From Pseudomonas viridiflava (GTDB taxonomy: Bacteria; Pseudomonadota; Gammaproteobacteria; Pseudomonadales; Pseudomonadaceae), in contig NZ_UWFA01000421.1 of assembly GCF_900601905.1 (NCBI RefSeq), positions 1-64,000 on the forward strand: 64,000 nucleotides of DNA. Reading direction: 5' to 3'. Below the pieces are notes generated by a model that made no database searches, was not told where the DNA came from, and saw only the letters and a program-made list of their open reading frames with translations. Both the position numbers and the translations under genes were made by a program. Below are positions 60,489-64,000 of this stretch, one piece after another. Every line of letters begins with the position of its first letter. Positions within the stretch are counted from its first letter, which is position 1.

Positions 60489-61754
60489 ATGTATTTGTTT
60501 CGTCTAGCCATGGCAAGCCTGGCAAACCGCCGCTTTACAGCGTTCCTGACGGCGTTTGCCATCGCCCTGTCGGTCTGCCTGTTGCTGGCGGTCGAGCGGG
60601 TGCGTACCGAGGCGCGAGCCAGTTTCGCCAGCACCATCAGCGGCACCGACTTGATCGTCGGCGCACGTTCCGGCTCGATCAATCTGTTGCTGTACTCGGT
60701 GTTCCGCATCGGCAATGCCACCAACAATATTCGCTGGGACAGTTTTGAGGAGCTGTCGCAAAGCAGACAGGTGAAATGGGCCATCCCGATTTCCCTGGGC
60801 GATTCCCATCGCGGTTATCGGGTGATGGGCACCAACGAAAGCTATTTCGAGCATTACCAGTTTGGCCGCCAGCAGCATTTGCAGATCGCCGAAGGTCGCG
60901 AGTTCAAGACGGATCCGTTTGAAGTCGTGCTCGGCGCAGAAGTCGCCGACGCGCTGAAATACAAGCTGGGTGACAAGCTGGTGCTGGCCCACGGCGTGGC
61001 GGCGGTCAGTCTGGTCAAGCACGACGACAAGCCGTTCACGGTGGTCGGGATTCTCGAACGCACTGGCACCCCGGTGGATCGCACGCTGCACATTAGCCTG
61101 GGCGGCATGGAGGCGATCCACATTGACTGGCAAAACGGCGTGCCTGCCCACGGCACCGGGCGTATTTCTGCCGACCAGGCCCGCAACATGGACCTCACCC
61201 CCAAGGCGATTACCGCGTTCATGCTGGGCCTGAACAGCAAAATCGCCACGTTCGCCGTGCAGCGACAGATCAATGAATTCCGCGGCGAGCCGCTGCTCGC
61301 GATTCTGCCCGGCGTGGCGCTACAGGAGCTGTGGAGCCTGATGGGCACGGCGGAAAAAGCCTTGTTCGTGATTTCCCTGTTTGTGGTGCTGACCGGGCTG
61401 ATCGGCATGCTCACCGCGATCCTCACCAGCCTTAATGAACGGCGCCGGGAAATGGCGATTCTGCGCTCGGTGGGCGCAAGGCCCTGGCACATCGCAACGC
61501 TGCTGATCATGGAAGCCTTCGCCCTGGCGTTGGCTGGCGTGATCAGTGGCACGCTGCTGCTGTACGTCGGTATCGCCGCTGCCCAAAGCTATGTGCAAAG
61601 CAATTACGGGCTGTTTCTGCCGTTATCTTTGCCCAGCGAATATGAATGGACGCTGCTCGGTGGCATTCTGGCGGCCGCGCTACTGATGGGCGTCATACCC
61701 GCCTGGCGCGCCTATCGGCAATCACTGGCCGATGGTCTGTCGATCCGTTTATGA
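60489..61754 (+). CDS. ABC transporter permease (FtsX/MacB type)
   Basis: A 421-residue permease with one helix near the N terminus, a large periplasmic domain (about 45-285), and three C-terminal helices (about 295-410), the FtsX/MacB layout. The coupling region MGTAEKALFVISLFVVLTGL and LNERRREMAILRSVGARPW is conserved. ATG 60489 lies one base after the ATPase stop, so the frame up to 60324 is not used. The substrate is unknown; the locus suggests zinc handling in the envelope. Confidence 0.93.
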   Translation: MYLFRLAMASLANRRFTAFLTAFAIALSVCLLLAVERVRTEARASFASTISGTDLIVGARSGSINLLLYSVFRIGNATNNIRWDSFEELSQSRQVKWAIPISLGDSHRGYRVMGTNESYFEHYQFGRQQHLQIAEGREFKTDPFEVVLGAEVADALKYKLGDKLVLAHGVAAVSLVKHDDKPFTVVGILERTGTPVDRTLHISLGGMEAIHIDWQNGVPAHGTGRISADQARNMDLTPKAITAFMLGLNSKIATFAVQRQINEFRGEPLLAILPGVALQELWSLMGTAEKALFVISLFVVLTGLIGMLTAILTSLNERRREMAILRSVGARPWHIATLLIMEAFALALAGVISGTLLLYVGIAAAQSYVQSNYGLFLPLSLPSEYEWTLLGGILAAALLMGVIPAWRAYRQSLADGLSIRL

Positions 61755-61765
61755 GGACCTTGAAG

Positions 61766-62287
61766 ATGCGGCGCTTGTTGTGGGTTTTGCTGTTGTCGGT
61801 CAGCTCGCCGCTGTGGGCTGCCGAACCGCGCATGCTGACCTGGGAAGACATGATCCCGCCCGACGCGCCGAAGATCGCGCCCATCACCGCGCCGATTCAC
61901 AACCTGGCCGGGCTGTCGGATGCATTGTCGGTGGAGTCAGCCCCCGCCGCACATCAACAGGCACCCCATGCGCCGGTGGTCAAGGCGCTCGACGGCCAGA
62001 CCGTGCGCCTGCCGGGCTATATCGTGCCGCTGGAGGTCAGCGAGGAAGGCCGGGTGATCGAGTTCCTGCTCGTGCCGTATTTCGGCGCGTGCATCCACGT
62101 GCCGCCTCCGCCGTCGAACCAGATCGTGCATGTCACCAGCGAGCTGGGCGTCAAGGTCGAAGAGCTGTATCAGCCGTACTGGATCGAAGGACCGATGCAG
62201 GTCAAGTCGTCCACCAGTGAGCTGGCTGATGCGGGCTACCAGATGGAAGCCGACAAGATTCTGGTCTACGAGCTGCCCGATACGTAG
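61766..62287 (+). CDS. DUF3299 exported protein
   Basis: A 173-residue secreted protein of the DUF3299 family. The signal peptide ends SSPLWA, then EPRMLTWEDMIPPDAPKI. The family core is VRLPGYIVPLE and FLLVPYFGACIHVPPPPSNQ, with a Cys-His pair that may bind metal. ATG 61766 has GAGG 9 bases upstream; ATG 61751, overlapping the permease stop, is the alternative. It closes the zinc operon, equivalent to PA4066. Confidence 0.9.
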   Translation: MRRLLWVLLLSVSSPLWAAEPRMLTWEDMIPPDAPKIAPITAPIHNLAGLSDALSVESAPAAHQQAPHAPVVKALDGQTVRLPGYIVPLEVSEEGRVIEFLLVPYFGACIHVPPPPSNQIVHVTSELGVKVEELYQPYWIEGPMQVKSSTSELADAGYQMEADKILVYELPDT

Positions 62288-62350
62288 GTCCATTCGCCAC
62301 GCCCCGACTGGTCCCACAACATCTGTTTCAGACGCTTCATCGCGATTTCA

Positions 62351-62391
62351 TTGAGCTGTGTCAAAGCCGCTGCGCAGACGGCCCGTAACAT
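62351..62391 (+). promoter_or_regulatory. Probable Anr (FNR-type) promoter of oprG
   Basis: TTGAGCTGTGTCAA at 62351-62364 has the conserved TTGA-N6-TCAA of Anr boxes. A -10 like TAACAT lies at 62386-62391, which centres the box near -41 of a start around 62398, the class II position. oprG of P. aeruginosa is known to be Anr-controlled. Confidence 0.6.
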
Positions 62392-62428
62392 TGGCAGCAG
62401 ACAAATTGAATCGCCTTTTGGAGCCCCC

Positions 62429-63115
62429 ATGAACAAGTCCTTGCTCAGCGCTTCCCTGTTTGCGCTGGCGCTCGCCGCCCCTATCGCCGCTCAGGCTTAC
62501 CAGGCCGGTGATTTCATCGTCCGCGCCGGAGTGGCGCACGTCGAACCGAACGAAGACAGCGGCGAAGTTCGTCTCGACGGCAGCAGAGTCTCCGGTACCA
62601 AAGCAACCCTGGATGGCGAAAACCAGCTCGGTCTGACCTTCGGCTACATGATCACCCCGCATGTCGGCATCGAATTGCTGGCCGCCACGCCGTTCAGCCA
62701 CACCGTTTCGGTCCAGGGTCTGGGCGCAGGGCTGGATGGCAAGCTGGCTAACATCAAGCAATTGCCGCCGACCCTGTCGCTGCAGTACTACCCGATGCAA
62801 GCTTCGTCGAAGTTCCAGCCGTATGCGGGTATCGGCATCAACTACACCACCTTTTTCGATACCGACCTGACGGGCAATCGCAAGAGCCAGGGCTTCAGCA
62901 ACCTGAAACTGAAAGACTCCGTAGGGCTGGCTGGTCAAATCGGTATGGACTACCTGCTGACCGACAACATCCTGCTCAACGCCTCGGTCTGGTATGTGGA
63001 CATCGACACCGAAGCTACCGTCGACGGCCCGTCTGCGCTGAGCGTGGGCAAAACCAAGGTTGATGTGGATATCGATCCTTGGGTTTACATGGTTGGGGTT
63101 GGTTATAAATTCTGA
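62429..63115 (+). CDS. oprG: Outer membrane protein OprG/OmpW
   Basis: Eight-stranded outer-membrane barrel for small hydrophobic or amino-acid substrates. A 228-residue protein with signal peptide ending AAQAYQ, then GDFIVRAGVAHVEPNEDSG, FGYMITPHVGIELLAATPFS and a C-terminal Phe (VYMVGVGYKF). ATG 62429 (MNKSLL) has GGAG upstream; the frame up to 62351 is not used. The gene is monocistronic between an Anr-type promoter and a terminator. Confidence 0.94.
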   Translation: MNKSLLSASLFALALAAPIAAQAYQAGDFIVRAGVAHVEPNEDSGEVRLDGSRVSGTKATLDGENQLGLTFGYMITPHVGIELLAATPFSHTVSVQGLGAGLDGKLANIKQLPPTLSLQYYPMQASSKFQPYAGIGINYTTFFDTDLTGNRKSQGFSNLKLKDSVGLAGQIGMDYLLTDNILLNASVWYVDIDTEATVDGPSALSVGKTKVDVDIDPWVYMVGVGYKF

Positions 63116-63157
63116 AATTAAGAACGCGGTCTGAAACTGTGGGAGCGCTACCCCCCA

Positions 63158-63188
63158 TAAAAAAAGCACCCCGTGAGGTGCTTTTTTT
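63158..63188. terminator. Bidirectional terminator between oprG and the epimerase
   Basis: AAAAAAGCACC and GGTGCTTTTTT form a stem around CCGTGA, with T-runs on both strands, serving the convergent oprG and epimerase genes. Confidence 0.93.
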
Positions 63189-63206
63189 GTGGGCGTCAGT
63201 CCGGGG

Positions 63207-64000
63207 TTAGCGCCCCAGCAACTTCGCCAACCCATCCTTCAATGGCGTCGGCTCGCCCAGGTCAAATCGCGCCAGCAAACGCTGATTGTTGGCCCGCGAA
63301 TGGCGGATATCGCCGGAACGTGCGGGCTGATAAGTCACTGCAGGCTGCTTGCCAACCACGTCTGCCAGCGCCGCCAACAGCTGATTCAATGACGTCGTGT
63401 TGTTCAGGCCCACATTGATAGCGCCCTGCTCGACCTGCGGTAACGCCAATGCCTGGGTCAGCAACCTGACGACGTCGCCAACGTAGAAGAAGTCCCGGGT
63501 TTGCTCGCCATCGCCAAACACGGCAATAGGCAGGCCCTTCTCGGCGCGCTCGGCAAAGATGCTGATCACGCCCGAGTACGGCGAGGACGGATCCTGACGA
63601 GGGCCGAAGATATTGAAGAAACGGAAAATCACCGGCTCCAGACCATGCTGACGGGCGTAGAAATCCAGGTAGTGCTCGCTGGACAGCTTGTCCGAAGCGT
63701 AGGGCGTCAACGGTGCCTTGGGCGTGTCTTCGTTGATTGCCTCGCCTTCGCCATTGTTGCCATACACCGCAGCGCTGGAGGCAAACACCACACGCTTGAT
63801 GCCCGCTTCACGCATCGCTTCGCAGACATTCAGGGTGCCGATGAAGTTGCTTTGATGGGTGCGCACCGGGTCGTCCACCGAGGCTTGCACCGAAGCCACC
63901 GCCGCCAGATGCACCACGGCTTTGCAACCCTGAGCAGTACGAGCCACTAGCCCGGCGTCGGCCACATCACCTTCAATCAATTCAATGCGTGGGTTATCCA
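63207..64000 (-). CDS. NAD-dependent sugar epimerase/dehydratase (5' truncated by window)
   Basis: The visible 260-odd residues are the main part of an extended SDR, entering the window at DNPRIELIEGD. The catalytic Y-x3-K is YASDK, with SSAAVYG upstream. FFNIFGPRQDPSSPYSG and DFFYVGDVV are typical of UDP-glucose 4-epimerase relatives. The N-terminal NAD-binding glycine motif lies outside the window. From memory the equivalent P. aeruginosa gene is PA4068; the sugar substrate cannot be assigned. Confidence 0.92.
   Translation of the reverse strand, partial: DNPRIELIEGDVADAGLVARTAQGCKAVVHLAAVASVQASVDDPVRTHQSNFIGTLNVCEAMREAGIKRVVFASSAAVYGNNGEGEAINEDTPKAPLTPYASDKLSSEHYLDFYARQHGLEPVIFRFFNIFGPRQDPSSPYSGVISIFAERAEKGLPIAVFGDGEQTRDFFYVGDVVRLLTQALALPQVEQGAINVGLNNTTSLNQLLAALADVVGKQPAVTYQPARSGDIRHSRANNQRLLARFDLGEPTPLKDGLAKLLGR

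Noticed and set aside
1..64000. tRNA, rRNA or insertion sequences
   Set aside because: No cloverleaf-like stretches, rRNA segments, transposase-like products or paired IS ends were recognised by eye. A covariance-model scan would be decisive for small RNAs.

Overview
The window is a chromosomal segment of a Pseudomonas species, most likely of the fluorescens/syringae side of the genus. The reasons are high GC, Pseudomonas-type protein sequences throughout, many Pseudomonas REP palindromes, and a gene order that from memory follows the P. aeruginosa PA3980 to PA4068 region closely. Most of it is core genome with dense operons. The accessory pieces are small: REP doublets, a hypothetical gene before leuS, and a two-regulator patch between ppa and xseB.

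Layout. (1) 1-14.2 kb, mostly plus strand: miaB, phoH, ybeY, corC and lnt (tRNA modification, RNA processing, lipoprotein maturation), then minus-strand ydcF and a hypothetical gene, then leuS, lptE, holA, arfA and a lipoprotein lytic transglycosylase. (2) 14.4-25.9 kb, one long minus-strand block read from proA to lipA: proA, nadD, rsfS, rlmH, mrdA (PBP2), rodA, mltB, rlpA, dacA, ybeD, lipB, lipA. This is the cell-elongation machinery joined to lipoate and NAD synthesis. (3) 26.2-35.6 kb, mixed: a DNA glycosylase, a DedA-PAP2 fusion, lrgA/lrgB with a Lon-N-domain gene, a MaoC-like protein, a MORN-repeat/C13-peptidase lipoprotein, a nucleoside-diphosphate-sugar epimerase-like protein, and mpl-ubiX-yceK. 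(4) 35.9-39.9 kb, ethanolamine catabolism: exaC, eutB, eutC, without the permease and regulator genes usually found beside them. (5) 40-45.2 kb: a GNAT protein, dedA, mtfA, ppa, then two DNA-binding regulators in an otherwise empty patch. (6) 45.5-56.3 kb: xseB-ispA-dxs (isoprenoid precursors), then a minus-strand block nrdR-ribD-ribE-ribBA-ribH-nusB-thiL-pgpA followed by ribA. (7) 56.5-64 kb: a lipoprotein, a methyltransferase, a thioredoxin-TPR protein, a probably Zur-controlled zinc operon (His-rich protein, ABC ATPase, permease, DUF3299 protein), oprG with a probable Anr promoter, and a truncated sugar epimerase.

Regulatory structure visible in the DNA includes strong intrinsic terminators after ppa, dxs and oprG and between the convergent transglycosylase and lipA genes. 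A terminator-like hairpin lies inside the arfA coding sequence. A good Zur-box match precedes the zinc operon and a well-placed Anr/FNR half-site pair precedes oprG. About a dozen REP doublets, of several sequence subfamilies, sit one per intergenic gap. No tRNA, rRNA, CRISPR array, insertion sequence or prophage structural gene was seen.
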